Part shown: one piece after another, positions 16,834-27,222 of the stretch
Position numbering within the stretch: the stretch's first letter is position 1
Layout: each line of letters starts with the position of its first letter
Source: JALZKA01 sp963717635
GTDB lineage: Bacteria; Actinomycetota; Thermoleophilia; Solirubrobacterales; 70-9
NCBI GenBank assembly: GCA_963717635.1
Contig: OY970347.1
Location: 930,001-994,000, forward strand
DNA: 64,000 nt
Direction: 5' to 3'
The notes under the pieces: model-generated
The model's database searches: none
Told to the model about the DNA's origin: nothing
Seen by the model: only the letters and a program-made list of their open reading frames with translations
Program-made: the position numbers and the translations under genes

Positions 16834-17370
16834 GTGAACGACCCCGCCATCGGGGAGACGCTGGTCTCCAGCGAGGACCTGCAGCGGCGGATCGCCGAGT
16901 TGGGCGCCGAGATCAGCCGCGACTACGCGGGTCGCGACCTTTTCATGGTCGGGGTCCTGAAGGGGGCCGTCCTGTTTCTCGCCGACCTGATGCGGAGCCT
17001 CACGGTTCCCTGCGAGATCGACTTCATGGCCGTCTCCAGCTATGGCTCGGAGACGGACTCATCCGGGGTCGTTCGGATCCTCAAGGACCTCGACGTCGCG
17101 ATCGAGGGTCGCGACGTCCTGCTGGTTGAGGACATCATCGACTCCGGTCTCACCCTCCACTATCTGATGAAGAACCTGAAGGCCCGGAACCCGCGCTCGC
17201 TCGAGGTCTGCTCGCTGCTCACGAAACCCGAGCGCCGGCGCGTGGATCTGCCGATCCGCTACGTCGGTTTCGAGATCCCCAACCGGTTCGCAATCGGGTA
17301 CGGGCTGGACCACGCTCAGCGCTACCGCAACCTTGGGTTCGTGGCCGCGTTGAACGAGCAGGACCGCTGA
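16834..17370 (+). CDS. hpt: Hypoxanthine phosphoribosyltransferase
   Basis: This purine salvage enzyme converts hypoxanthine or guanine plus PRPP to IMP or GMP. The PRPP-binding motif VLLVEDIIDSGLT is at about residues 90-102, and the flexible-loop region MAVSSYGSETDSSG precedes it. Length is 178 residues from the GTG at 16834. TAGTCT (16821-16826) lies 7 nt upstream, indicating leaderless transcription. The tilS-hpt-ftsH order is widely conserved. Confidence 0.94.
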   Translation: MNDPAIGETLVSSEDLQRRIAELGAEISRDYAGRDLFMVGVLKGAVLFLADLMRSLTVPCEIDFMAVSSYGSETDSSGVVRILKDLDVAIEGRDVLLVEDIIDSGLTLHYLMKNLKARNPRSLEVCSLLTKPERRRVDLPIRYVGFEIPNRFAIGYGLDHAQRYRNLGFVAALNEQDR

Positions 17371-17489
17371 TCCCGACTGGTACGCTGATCCGACCGGTGC
17401 GGACCCACGAATCCCTCAGTAATGCTGATTTCCAAGACGGACTTCCGCGCCCGGCCCGCAGGCGCGGACCGCGGCCCTAGGAGCGCCCG

Positions 17490-19457
<1,968 letters not shown>

Positions 19458-19489
19458 CGCGATCCCTGCCCCGGATACGGTCCTCGCGG

Positions 19490-20305
19490 ATGAAGTTGAT
19501 GGGGATCGTCAACGTGACGCCCGACTCGTTCTCGGACGGCGGGCTCTATCTCGACTCCGACGCCGCGATCGCCCACGGTCGCTCGCTGGTCGCGGCGGGC
19601 GCGGACGTGGTCGACGTCGGCGGCGAGTCGACTCGGCCGGGCGCCGCCGCGGTGCAGGCGGACGTGGAGCTGGGCCGGATCGAGCCGGTCGTGCGCGAGC
19701 TCGCAGGCAGCGGCGCAGCGGTCTCGATCGACACCTCGAAGGCGGTCGTTGCGGCCGCGGCGCTTGACGCCGGCGCGAGCATCGTCAACGACGTGACCGC
19801 GTTCGCCGCCGACCCGGAGCTGGCCGACCTCTGTGCCGATCGCGGTTGCGACGCGATCCTGATGCACATGCAGGGCACCCCGCGGACGATGCAGGAGAAC
19901 CCCACCTACGACGACGTGGTGGATGACGTCAAGGCCTTCCTCGCGGAGCGCATCGAGCTCGCCGTCTCGCGCGGCGTCGCGGAAGAGAGGATCTGGGTTG
20001 ACCCGGGGATCGGCTTCGGCAAGACACTCCGACACAACCTGACGCTCCTGGGCCGGGTCGGCGAGCTCCGCGACCTCGGCCGCCCGGTCATGGTCGGGAC
20101 GTCGCGGAAGAGCTTCCTCGGCAAGCTCACCGGGCGTGACGCCGGCGAGCGCCTCGGCGGGACGATCGCCTCCAACGTGATCGCGTTGGCCAACGGCGCC
20201 GACGCCTTCCGCGTCCACGAGGTACGCGAGGTACGCGAGGCGTTAATCGTCGCCGAGGCGATTCTCGGGCGGCGTGAGTGGGGCACTGACGAGCGCTTCG
20301 CCTGA
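19490..20305 (+). CDS. folP: Dihydropteroate synthase
   Basis: FolP condenses p-aminobenzoate with the dihydropterin pyrophosphate to form dihydropteroate; it is the sulfonamide target. The N-terminal NVTPDSFSDGG and the GGESTRPGA loop are present, followed by DTSKAVV, NDVTAF, DPGIGFGK and GTSRKSF. Length is 271 residues. TACGGT (19476-19481) lies 8 nt before the ATG. The stop overlaps the start of a decayed oxidoreductase gene (TGATG), inside what is otherwise a folP-folB-folK folate operon. Confidence 0.95.
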   Translation: MKLMGIVNVTPDSFSDGGLYLDSDAAIAHGRSLVAAGADVVDVGGESTRPGAAAVQADVELGRIEPVVRELAGSGAAVSIDTSKAVVAAAALDAGASIVNDVTAFAADPELADLCADRGCDAILMHMQGTPRTMQENPTYDDVVDDVKAFLAERIELAVSRGVAEERIWVDPGIGFGKTLRHNLTLLGRVGELRDLGRPVMVGTSRKSFLGKLTGRDAGERLGGTIASNVIALANGADAFRVHEVREVREALIVAEAILGRREWGTDERFA

Positions 20306-20725
20306 TGGACTTCGGAGTCGCCAGCTTCCCGACGGACCCCTCGATCGCTCCCGATGCCCTCGCCAGGCTGGCCGAGGATCGCGGGTTCGATTCGCGTCCT
20401 CGTCGGCGGCAACGGCCGCACCGTCTACGACCGGGTGGTCGCCATCGGCGATGCCTGGATTCCGAACTACCTCGGGGACGTCGAGCGTCTGGCGGGCCGG
20501 ATCGGAAGCTTGCAGGGTCGCGCGGCCGAGGCCGGCCGCGACCCGATCCCGGTGACGATCTACGGGGTCCCGCGCGACCCGGCGGCATTTGCCCTCTGGG
20601 AGGAGGCCGGAGCGACGCGGTGCCTGTTCTACCTGCCAGCTTCGCAGTCAGACCCGGCGTCGGCCGAGACGAAGCTCGACCGCTGCGTCGCGGCGATCGA
20701 GGACTACCGCTCGGCCGGCGGCTGA
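20305..20725 (+). pseudogene. Remnant of LLM-class (F420-type) oxidoreductase with internal deletion
   Basis: The first about 30 codons read MDFGVASFPTDPSIAPDALA...EDRGFDS, the typical N-terminus of an LLM-class flavin/F420 oxidoreductase. At about 20395-20402 the homology continues in another frame (RVLVGGNGRTVYDRVVAIGD, to 20725), which is the C-terminal third of the same family. About half of a normal 290-residue protein is missing and the two parts are out of frame, so the gene is inactive. It sits between folP and folB; its removal did not disturb either neighbour. Confidence 0.75.
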
Positions 20726-20745
20726 CGCCGGTACGGTTCCACGGG

Positions 20746-21159
20746 ATGGAGGCCGGCCGCAACGGACCCGATTCGACCGTCGAGGTCGAGCTGCACGGGC
20801 TCTCGATCTACACCCACCACGGGGTCACCGACGCCGAGCAGGAGGTCGGCCAGCGGCTTGAGATCGACGTCTCATTCGACGTGCCCGATTGCGACGCCGT
20901 GCTGACCGATCGGATCGACGACACGATCGACTATGCGGAGGTCTCCGACATCGTTGCCCTCGCAGCCACGGAGCGGAGCTACCGGACGCTCGAGCGCCTG
21001 GCGCACGTGATCGGGGAGCGCCTGGCGGAGCGCTTCCGCTGCGAGCACGTCCGCGTGCGGGCGGCAAAGCCCGAGCCGCCGCTGCCGCTGTCGATCGAGG
21101 AGGTCGCGGTCGAGGTCGTCCACGAGCGTGCGCTCGACGAGGACGACGACGAGGAATAG
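20746..21159 (+). CDS. folB: Dihydroneopterin aldolase
   Basis: FolB converts 7,8-dihydroneopterin to 6-hydroxymethyl-dihydropterin and glycolaldehyde. The family start VELHGLSIYTHHGVTDAEQE is at about residues 10-29, and the conserved DTIDYAEVSDIV and VRAAKPEPPLPLS segments follow. The last dozen residues are strongly acidic. I start at ATG 20746, which has TACGGT (20732-20737) 8 nt upstream; the longer open frame upstream belongs to the LLM pseudogene. folK follows 2 nt later. Confidence 0.93.
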   Translation: MEAGRNGPDSTVEVELHGLSIYTHHGVTDAEQEVGQRLEIDVSFDVPDCDAVLTDRIDDTIDYAEVSDIVALAATERSYRTLERLAHVIGERLAERFRCEHVRVRAAKPEPPLPLSIEEVAVEVVHERALDEDDDEE

Positions 21160-21161
21160 CC

Positions 21162-21665
21162 GTGCCGGATCGCGTCGGCTACCTCGGCCTGGGCTCCAAC
21201 GTCGGCGATCGTCCGGACAACCTCGCCCGTGCGCTCGAGCTGCTGCCGGAGCACGGGGTGGAGGTCGAGGCTGTGTCGGACCTCTACGAGACGGAGCCCG
21301 TCGGCGAGATCCTGGACCAGCCCGACTTCATCAACCTCGCCGCGCGGGTCCGGACCGACCTCGAGCCGCTGGAGCTGCTCGACGCCTGCAAGGCGGTCGA
21401 GATCGAGCTGGGCCGGATGTTCGCCGGTCCACGCCACGGTCCGCGCCCGATCGACGTCGACCTGCTGATGCTGGGCGATCTCGAGTTCGAGGACAAACGG
21501 CTTACGCTGCCGCACGCCGAGGTCACGTCGCGGCGCTTCGTCCTCGAGCCGCTGCTGGAGCTGGACCCGGAGCTCGCCCTGCCGGACGGCCGGCCGCTTG
21601 CGGAGTTCGTCGAAGCCCTCGGCGCCGGCCAGGGGGTCGAGCGGGTGGGAAAGCTGGGGCGCTGA
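21162..21665 (+). CDS. folK: 2-amino-4-hydroxy-6-hydroxymethyldihydropteridine pyrophosphokinase
   Basis: HPPK transfers pyrophosphate from ATP to 6-hydroxymethyl-dihydropterin, making the FolP substrate. YLGLGSNVGDRPDNL at the N-terminus, ETEPVG, QPDFINLAA and the signature RHGPRPIDVDLLML (about 90-103) are all present. Length is 167 residues. The GTG at 21162 lies 2 nt after the folB stop, so the genes are co-translated. Confidence 0.95.
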   Translation: MPDRVGYLGLGSNVGDRPDNLARALELLPEHGVEVEAVSDLYETEPVGEILDQPDFINLAARVRTDLEPLELLDACKAVEIELGRMFAGPRHGPRPIDVDLLMLGDLEFEDKRLTLPHAEVTSRRFVLEPLLELDPELALPDGRPLAEFVEALGAGQGVERVGKLGR

Positions 21666-21686
21666 GCGGCCGATGATCGACAGGCG

Positions 21687-21977
21687 CTAGGGGGTGGCGT
21701 CCACCTCGGCGAGGACGCGCGCCTTGGGAGTCCCGCTCAGCGCCGGAGATGCGTCCTCGGATGTCCAGACCCTTGTCTCGAGAAAGCCCTTGAACGCCTC
21801 CGCCTGCTCGACGCTGTCGAAATCCAGGCTGACGTAGATGTACTTGTCGTCATCGACTGGCTGATGGACGCGCTGCGCACGGACGCCGGCCTTCCTCCGG
21901 GCCTGCTCGAACTGTCGGAAGGCGCCCAGCCAGGTCTCCAGGTCGGTGATCGGATGCTCGATGTACAGCGTCGCCAT
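21687..21977 (-). CDS. Small dimeric alpha/beta-barrel (ABM-like) protein
   Basis: A 96-residue protein with ferredoxin-like strand-helix alternation: MATLYIEHPI, a helix LETWLGAFRQFEQARRKAG, then YIYVSLDFDSVEQAEAFKGFL. This matches the antibiotic-biosynthesis-monooxygenase-like superfamily, but no catalytic residue is evident. A GGGAG site precedes the ATG at 21977. It is 20 nt downstream of the glutathione S-transferase-like gene on the same strand, so the two are probably co-transcribed. Confidence 0.65.
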   Translation of the reverse strand: MATLYIEHPITDLETWLGAFRQFEQARRKAGVRAQRVHQPVDDDKYIYVSLDFDSVEQAEAFKGFLETRVWTSEDASPALSGTPKARVLAEVDATP

Positions 21978-21997
21978 GGAATCTCCCTCGATCGTTG

Positions 21998-22753
21998 TCA
22001 GGCCGGGGCCGTCGCCCGCAGCGGCTCGAGCCACTCCGCCGGGAAAATCGGCGGGACGTCGCCCGGATAGCCAGGGGCGAAGCGTTTCGAGTGCTCGCCG
22101 GCCGGGCGGGTGGCGATCGCGGGGCGCAGGTCCTGGAGCGTCATCGCCAGCCCGATTCCGGACGCGATCTGGAAGTCGGCGGCGTTGGGCTGATCGCTGC
22201 CGAGCAGGCCCTCGGCGATCCAGCCGTCGATCCGGTCGAGCCAGCCGGGCACTGCGGCGAGATCGGCTCGGACCGCGTCGTCGGTGACGGCGTTGATCTT
22301 CAGCTCGGCCGCGATGATCGGCCCGGCGGTGGCGACCGCGAGTCCGTGCGGCACCCCGATCCGGGCGTCGCCCATGTAGCTGCGCAGCGGCGACTTGTCG
22401 CGCTTGATCGCGTTCCAGAGGATCCGTCTGGTCGCGTCCGCGATGACCTCCTCGCCCCAGCGCTCGGCATCCTCGACGCCAACCCGCTGCGCGGGGTCGG
22501 CCGGAAACAGCGGCGGCACGGGCTGGATCTCGTCGAGCGCCTGCGAGATCTCGCGGGAGCCCGTGATCCTGCGCCCGTCGATCTTTAGCGACGGGACCGT
22601 GTTGCCGGGAAAGCGCATCAGCTTTAGCGCCGCGCGGCTGACCACGGGCATCAGATCGACCCGCCTGTAGTCGATGTCCTTGTGCTCGAGCATCCGCTGG
22701 GCGGCAAGCGCCGGATGCGAGGCGGGAATCACGTACAGGGTTGCGCGCGACAT
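21998..22753 (-). CDS. Glutathione S-transferase-like protein
   Basis: The N-terminal thioredoxin-like domain (about 1-80) contains the cis-proline motif FPGNTVPSLKIDG and the SREISQALDE turn, followed by an all-helical C-terminal domain. Most actinobacteria use mycothiol rather than glutathione, so the thiol partner is uncertain. There is no clear N-terminal active-site cysteine. A second ATG at 22762 would add three residues. The region upstream contains a hairpin-repeat copy shared with divergent coaX. Confidence 0.75.
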   Translation of the reverse strand: MSRATLYVIPASHPALAAQRMLEHKDIDYRRVDLMPVVSRAALKLMRFPGNTVPSLKIDGRRITGSREISQALDEIQPVPPLFPADPAQRVGVEDAERWGEEVIADATRRILWNAIKRDKSPLRSYMGDARIGVPHGLAVATAGPIIAAELKINAVTDDAVRADLAAVPGWLDRIDGWIAEGLLGSDQPNAADFQIASGIGLAMTLQDLRPAIATRPAGEHSKRFAPGYPGDVPPIFPAEWLEPLRATAPA

Positions 22754-22766
22754 CGACCGCATCCTA

Positions 22767-22814
22767 AGTGAGGCGTAGCCGAAGGCGAGCCGAGCCCCGC
22801 CGTTGTTGAGGCGG
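22767..22814 (+). repeat. Two-hairpin dispersed repeat, copy 2
   Basis: Hairpin 1 is GGC-GTA-GCC-gaa-GGC-GA-GCC (22772-22791). Hairpin 2 is CCGCC-gttgttga-GGCGG (22797-22814), followed by CTTGTTTTT. The stem of hairpin 2 differs from copies 1 and 3 but keeps its pairing. It lies between the divergent GST-like and coaX genes, immediately before the coaX promoter box. Confidence 0.65.
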
Positions 22815-22836
22815 CTTGTTTTTGCATACTGGCGGG

Positions 22837-23604
22837 GTGCTTCTCGCGGTCGACGTCGGCAACACGCAGACCCACCTCGGCGCGTTCGACGGCGAACGCC
22901 TGGTCGAGCACTGGCGCTTTCAGACCCGGGCGGGGATGACCGCCGACGAGCTCGCGGCCCGGATCGCCGGATTCATGGAGCTGAGCGGGGTCGCCCTGGG
23001 TGATGTGACGTCGCTGATTGTTTCGTCGGTCGTGCCGCCGCTGGGGACCGAGTACGAGCAGCTTGCCGGGCGTTACCTCGACGGGGCGGAGTGCCTCCAG
23101 GTCGGTCCCGGCATCAAGACCGGGATGGCGATCCGGATCGACAACCCCTATGAGGTCGGCGCCGACCGCCTGGTCAATGCGGTTGCCGCCTACGAACGGT
23201 TCGGCGAAGCGTGCGTCGTGGTGGACTTCGGCACCGGCATCAACTTCGATGCCGTCTCGGCAGACGGCGAGTACCTCGGAGGCGCCATCGCCCCGGGGGT
23301 GGAGATCTCGCTCACCGCGCTGACCGAGCGCGGCGCCCGCATTCCCCGCATCGACCTGGCCGAGCCGGAAACCGCGATCGGGAAGTCCACACGGACCGCG
23401 ATCCAGTCCGGGGTCGTTTACGGGTTCGCCGGGCTGATCGACGGCGTTGCCCGCCGGATCGAGGCCGAGCTGGGGCAGGGAGCTCCGTTCATCGCGACCG
23501 GTGGATTGGCGTCGGCGATCGTGCCGTTTTGCGAGACGATCGACGAGGTCGACGACCTGCTGACGCTCACCGGCCTGCGATTCATCCACGAGCTCAACGG
23601 GTAG
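22837..23604 (+). CDS. coaX: Type III pantothenate kinase
   Basis: CoaX phosphorylates pantothenate in the first step of coenzyme A synthesis and is insensitive to CoA feedback. The ASKHA-fold motifs are LAVDVGNTQTHLGAF at the N-terminus, NPYEVGADRLVNAVAAYE, DFGTGINFDAV and GAIAPGVEIS. Most homologues read DFGTATTFD, so GIN is a mild variation. The GTG at 22837 has a CATACT box 6 nt upstream. Length is 255 residues. Confidence 0.94.
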   Translation: MLLAVDVGNTQTHLGAFDGERLVEHWRFQTRAGMTADELAARIAGFMELSGVALGDVTSLIVSSVVPPLGTEYEQLAGRYLDGAECLQVGPGIKTGMAIRIDNPYEVGADRLVNAVAAYERFGEACVVVDFGTGINFDAVSADGEYLGGAIAPGVEISLTALTERGARIPRIDLAEPETAIGKSTRTAIQSGVVYGFAGLIDGVARRIEAELGQGAPFIATGGLASAIVPFCETIDEVDDLLTLTGLRFIHELNG

Positions 23605-23660
23605 CGGGGCGCTTGGGTGAGACGCCGACGGCAGCCCGCCAGTAAGTAGGCTAGGCCCCG

Positions 23661-23948
23661 ATGCCGGCGCTCGAGAAGTACCCGATGGCGGACGATCGCG
23701 TGATCGGCGACGGCGGCAACCTCACCATCTACGAGCGCCCCGACAGCTCGCGCTACGCCCTCGACAAGCGCGGCAACGGCCACGAGTACGAGGACGGAGC
23801 TCCGATCTTCGGCCGGGCGCGGTTTGACGCTCGCGAGCATGCCTCGGGAACCTGGGAGGGATCCCGTTCGCTGCCCCAGCAGGCGGCCGAGCGCGACCCC
23901 GAGGTCGGCGCCGGCCGGCGCGTGCGCCGCCGCGGCTGGTCCGGCTAG
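23661..23948 (+). CDS. Hypothetical protein, 95 aa
   Basis: A polar, charged protein with an N-terminal half of short predicted strands (NLTIYERPDSSRYALDKRGN) and a basic C-terminal end (RRVRRRGWSG). No family is recognised. Support for a real gene comes from TAGGCT (23647-23652) placed 8 nt before the ATG, the same leaderless arrangement as its neighbours, and from the absence of any other use of this gap between coaX and dusB. Confidence 0.55.
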   Translation: MPALEKYPMADDRVIGDGGNLTIYERPDSSRYALDKRGNGHEYEDGAPIFGRARFDAREHASGTWEGSRSLPQQAAERDPEVGAGRRVRRRGWSG

Positions 23949-23988
23949 CCCAGACTCACCCACCGGCACACGCCTTACCCTTCGGGCT

Positions 23989-24996
23989 GTGACCCAGGCA
24001 TCGCTGACCACCCCGTTTCGCATCGCCGGTGTCGCGATTCCGAACCGCGTCCTCCTGGCGCCGCTCGCCGGAATCGGCAACTGGTTCGTCCGCCTCCAGG
24101 CGCGACGGCACGGGGCGGGGATGGCCGTCTCGGAGATGGTCTCGAGCTTTGCGCTCCACCATCGCAACGAGCGCACGCGCGGGGAGATGCTTCGGATCCA
24201 TCCTGACGAGCACCCGGTCTCCGTGCAGCTCTTCGGGCCCGACCCCGACGTCATGCGCTCCGCAGCGGCTACGGTCGCTGCTGCCGGCGCCGACGTGATC
24301 GACCTCAACATGGGCTGTCCGGTCAGGAAGGTCCTGAAGGCAGGCGCCGGCGCGGCGCTGCTCGACGAGCCCGAGCGCGCGGTGGCGGTGGCCCGCGGCG
24401 CCGCCGAGGGCTCGGGCCTGCCGATCACGGTAAAGCTCCGCTCCGGGCTGCATCCCGGCGACCGGTCTGGCTTCGAATTGGCGATCCGCCTGGCGGAGGA
24501 CGTCGGCGTGGCCGCGATTGGCTTTCACCCGCGGTCAGCCGCCCTCCATCACAAGGGCCGGCCTGACTATGACCTCGCGCAGGAGCTCGTCGCCGAGCTG
24601 CGCGGGCGTGGGCTCGACTGCCCGGTCGTGATCTCGGGCGGCCTCGGCGACGCAAGGCGAGCCCGGCGTGCTTACGAGAGCTCCGGCGCCGACGCGGTGA
24701 TGGTCGCGCGCGGCGGACTCGGCTATCCATGGATCTTCGGGGAGCTGACCGGCACCCGGCACTCCGAACCCTCCGACGCGGAGGTGATCACGGAGCTCCG
24801 TTGGGTTCTCGAACGGGCCGCGGAGCACTGGGGCCCGGAGCGCGCCGCGCGCAACCTGCGGAAGTTCTATCCCTGGTATCTCGACCATCTCGGCATCCAT
24901 GGCGCCGACGCCGACGCCTATCAGCGGACGACCGACCTGGACGAGGTGCGAGGCCTGCTGACGCGCCTCGAGAGCCGTGAATCGGTGCCCGTTTAG
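23989..24996 (+). CDS. dusB: tRNA-dihydrouridine synthase
   Basis: This FMN enzyme reduces uridine to dihydrouridine in the tRNA D-loop. The TIM-barrel starts NRVLLAPLAGIGNWFVR; the signature DLNMGCPVRKVLKAGAGAALL carries the conserved cysteine (about residues 104-124); the phosphate-binding ending AVMVARGGLGYPWIF is present. Length is 335 residues from the GTG at 23989, which has TACCCT (23976-23981) 7 nt upstream. In Bacillus dusB also precedes lysS. The subtype B label is inferred from context. Confidence 0.9.
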   Translation: MTQASLTTPFRIAGVAIPNRVLLAPLAGIGNWFVRLQARRHGAGMAVSEMVSSFALHHRNERTRGEMLRIHPDEHPVSVQLFGPDPDVMRSAAATVAAAGADVIDLNMGCPVRKVLKAGAGAALLDEPERAVAVARGAAEGSGLPITVKLRSGLHPGDRSGFELAIRLAEDVGVAAIGFHPRSAALHHKGRPDYDLAQELVAELRGRGLDCPVVISGGLGDARRARRAYESSGADAVMVARGGLGYPWIFGELTGTRHSEPSDAEVITELRWVLERAAEHWGPERAARNLRKFYPWYLDHLGIHGADADAYQRTTDLDEVRGLLTRLESRESVPV

Positions 24997-25013
24997 GGCC
25001 TGGGCGGCCTCGC

Positions 25014-25019
25014 TATAAT
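25014..25019 (+). promoter_or_regulatory. TATAAT -10 element for greA, with leader hairpin
   Basis: A perfect TATAAT stands out in this GC-rich sequence, 124 nt before the greA start. The implied leader contains a stem GCCGCCC/GGGCGGC at about 25085-25105. No good -35 box is seen at the normal distance. Confidence 0.5.
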
Positions 25020-25142
25020 CCTGCGCCTGCCCGACTCCGTGCGCCGGCCGTGCACGTGTATCGGGCGGTTTTTGTGAAGCGAGCCGCCGCCCAGCCCGGG
25101 CGGCGTTCGTGCCTAGACGAAGAGGAAGAGGTAGGAGCCAGC

Positions 25143-25622
25143 GTGGCGCGTGAGATTCCGATCACCAAGGAAGGGCTGAAGAAGCTCCAGACCGACGTCG
25201 AGCAGCTCACGACCGTGAAGCGGCGCGAGGTCGCGGAGCGGATCAGGGAAGCCCGCGAGTTCGGCGACATCACCGAGAACTCCGAGTACGACGACGCCAA
25301 GAACGAGCAAGCTCTGCTCGAGCAGCGCATCGCCCAGCTCGAGGAGCGGCTGCGGCGCTCGATCGTGATCGACAAGAAGGACATCGACACGGGCACCGTG
25401 TCGGTCGGCGTCCTCGTCCACGTCAAGGATCAGAAGTCCGGCGAATCGCGGAAGTTCCAGATCGTCGGCCCGGCCGAGGCGAACCCGACCGAGCAAAAGC
25501 TCTCGAACGAGTCGCCGATCGGCAAGGCGCTTCTCGGCCACAAGCGCGGCGACGTCGTCACGATCGACGTCCCCCGTGGGCCGAAGAAGAAGCTAAAGAT
25601 CACGAAGATCGAAACCGCTTAG
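25143..25622 (+). CDS. greA: Transcription elongation factor GreA
   Basis: GreA inserts its coiled coil into the RNA polymerase secondary channel and triggers transcript cleavage to rescue stalled complexes. The N-terminal coiled coil (about 8-75) carries the acidic tip in DITENSEYDDAKNEQ. The C-terminal FKBP-like domain follows, with SPIGKALLGHKRGD. The GTG at 25143 with AGGAG upstream gives the usual 159-residue protein; the longer frame from 25050 runs through the leader. Confidence 0.94.
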   Translation: MAREIPITKEGLKKLQTDVEQLTTVKRREVAERIREAREFGDITENSEYDDAKNEQALLEQRIAQLEERLRRSIVIDKKDIDTGTVSVGVLVHVKDQKSGESRKFQIVGPAEANPTEQKLSNESPIGKALLGHKRGDVVTIDVPRGPKKKLKITKIETA

Positions 25623-25660
25623 GCTGCGGCCGCTGCAAACCGTCGCATCTCGGCGTCCTC

Positions 25661-25714
25661 GGCCGATCGTCTCGCTCACGTACGTCACATGTACGCTCGC
25701 TTCGCCGATCGGCC
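25661..25714. repeat. Palindromic intergenic element between greA and lysS
   Basis: GGCCGATCG (25661-25669) pairs perfectly with CGATCGGCC (25706-25714). An inner 5-bp stem CGTAC/GTACG (25679-25683 with 25691-25695) and two copies of CTCGCT lie between. It looks like a REP/BIME-type extragenic palindrome. Only one copy is visible in this window. Confidence 0.5.
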
Positions 25715-25752
25715 TGCGTCCTTGAGCTGCTCGGTTTTCGCGACCTTCGGTC

Positions 25753-27222
25753 TTGGCTGACGAACAACATCCCGACGAGCCGGCGATCATCGCCGAGCGC
25801 CGCGAGAAGCTGGCGCGGCTGCGCGCGGCCGGGACCGAGCCATTTCCGCACGAGTTCGAGGGCCGGGTCGAGATCGCCGAGGTCCGCGCGGCGCACGACG
25901 GGCTCGAGGCGGGGCAGGAAACCGACGCGTCCTACCGGGTCGCCGGGCGGATCGCGGCCCGGCGCGACATGGGCAAGGCGGCGTTCATCGACCTCGTCGA
26001 CGGATCCGGGCGGATCCAGCTGCAGTCGCGGGCTGACGAGCTGGGCGCGGGCCACGACGATCTCGTCGCCCTCGATCTGGGCGACATCGTCGGCGTCGAC
26101 GGCGCGGCGTTCAAGTCGCGCCGCGGCGAGCTGACGCTCAGGGTCACCGGCTGGCAGTTGCTTGCCAAGAGCCTGCGCCCCCCGCCGGACAAGTTCCACG
26201 GCCTCGAGGACGTCGATACGCGCTACCGCCATCGCGAACAGGACCTGATCGCCAACCCCGAGGTGCGGGCGCTCTTCCGCCAGCGTGCGCAGGCGATCGC
26301 GGCGACCCGGGAATGGCTGGACGAGCGCGGGTTCGTCGAGGTCGAGACCCCCGTCCTTCAGCCGATCTACGGCGGCGCCCTGGCGCGCCCGTTCGTCACG
26401 CATCACAACGCGCTCGACCGCGATTTCTATCTGCGGATCGCAACCGAGCTCTACCTCAAGCGCTGCATCGTCGGCGGCATCGACCGCGTCTACGAGCTGG
26501 GCAAGGACTTTCGCAACGAGGGCATCTCGTTCAAGCACAACCCCGAGTTCACGATGCTCGAGTGGTACGAGGCCTACGCCGACTACGACGACGCGGCCGA
26601 GCGGCTCGAGCAACTGGTCTCGCACGTCGCGCGGTCCGTTCTCGGGACCACGAAGGTCGAGCGCGACGGCGCCGAGATCGAGCTGGCCCCGCCCTGGCGG
26701 CGGGTGACGCTGCGCGAGGCGATCCGCGAGCGCACCGGCATCGACGTCCTCAAGCACCCCACCCGCGAGGAGCTGGCGCAGGCGATGGACTCCGAGCCGG
26801 GCGCCGAGGAGGGCTGGGGCAAGCTCGTCGACGGCCTGCTCACCAAGGAGGTCGAGCCGCACCTGATCCAGCCGACGTTCATCACCGACTACCCGGTCGA
26901 GATGTCGCCGTTCGCCAAGCAACACCGCAGCGAGGCGGGCCTGGTCGAGCGCTGGGAGGCGTACGCCGGCGGCTTCGAGATCGCCAACGCATTCACCGAG
27001 CTGAACGACCCGGACGAGCAGCGGCGCCGATTCGAGCAGCAGGCGGAGGAGCTGCGCCGCGGCGACCCCGAGGCGCAGCCGATGGACGAGAACTACATCC
27101 AGGCGCTGGAGGCCGGCATGCCGCCGACCGGCGGCGTCGGGCTCGGCATCGACCGGCTGGTGATGCTGCTCACGGGCGCCAAGAGCCTGCGCGAGGTGGT
27201 GCTGTTCCCGGCGATGCGCTGA
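25753..27222 (+). CDS. lysS: Lysyl-tRNA synthetase, class II
   Basis: This enzyme charges tRNA-Lys. It has an N-terminal OB-fold anticodon-binding domain (about 30-145) and a class II catalytic core: motif 1 around FVEVETPVLQPIYGGALARPF, motif 2 with FRNEGISFKHNPEFTMLEWY and motif 3 GLGIDRLVMLL. The 489-residue length is normal. The first start is a TTG at 25753; no ATG or GTG is available nearby. The stop overlaps the proposed CTG start of a lipoprotein gene. Confidence 0.95.
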   Translation: MADEQHPDEPAIIAERREKLARLRAAGTEPFPHEFEGRVEIAEVRAAHDGLEAGQETDASYRVAGRIAARRDMGKAAFIDLVDGSGRIQLQSRADELGAGHDDLVALDLGDIVGVDGAAFKSRRGELTLRVTGWQLLAKSLRPPPDKFHGLEDVDTRYRHREQDLIANPEVRALFRQRAQAIAATREWLDERGFVEVETPVLQPIYGGALARPFVTHHNALDRDFYLRIATELYLKRCIVGGIDRVYELGKDFRNEGISFKHNPEFTMLEWYEAYADYDDAAERLEQLVSHVARSVLGTTKVERDGAEIELAPPWRRVTLREAIRERTGIDVLKHPTREELAQAMDSEPGAEEGWGKLVDGLLTKEVEPHLIQPTFITDYPVEMSPFAKQHRSEAGLVERWEAYAGGFEIANAFTELNDPDEQRRRFEQQAEELRRGDPEAQPMDENYIQALEAGMPPTGGVGLGIDRLVMLLTGAKSLREVVLFPAMR

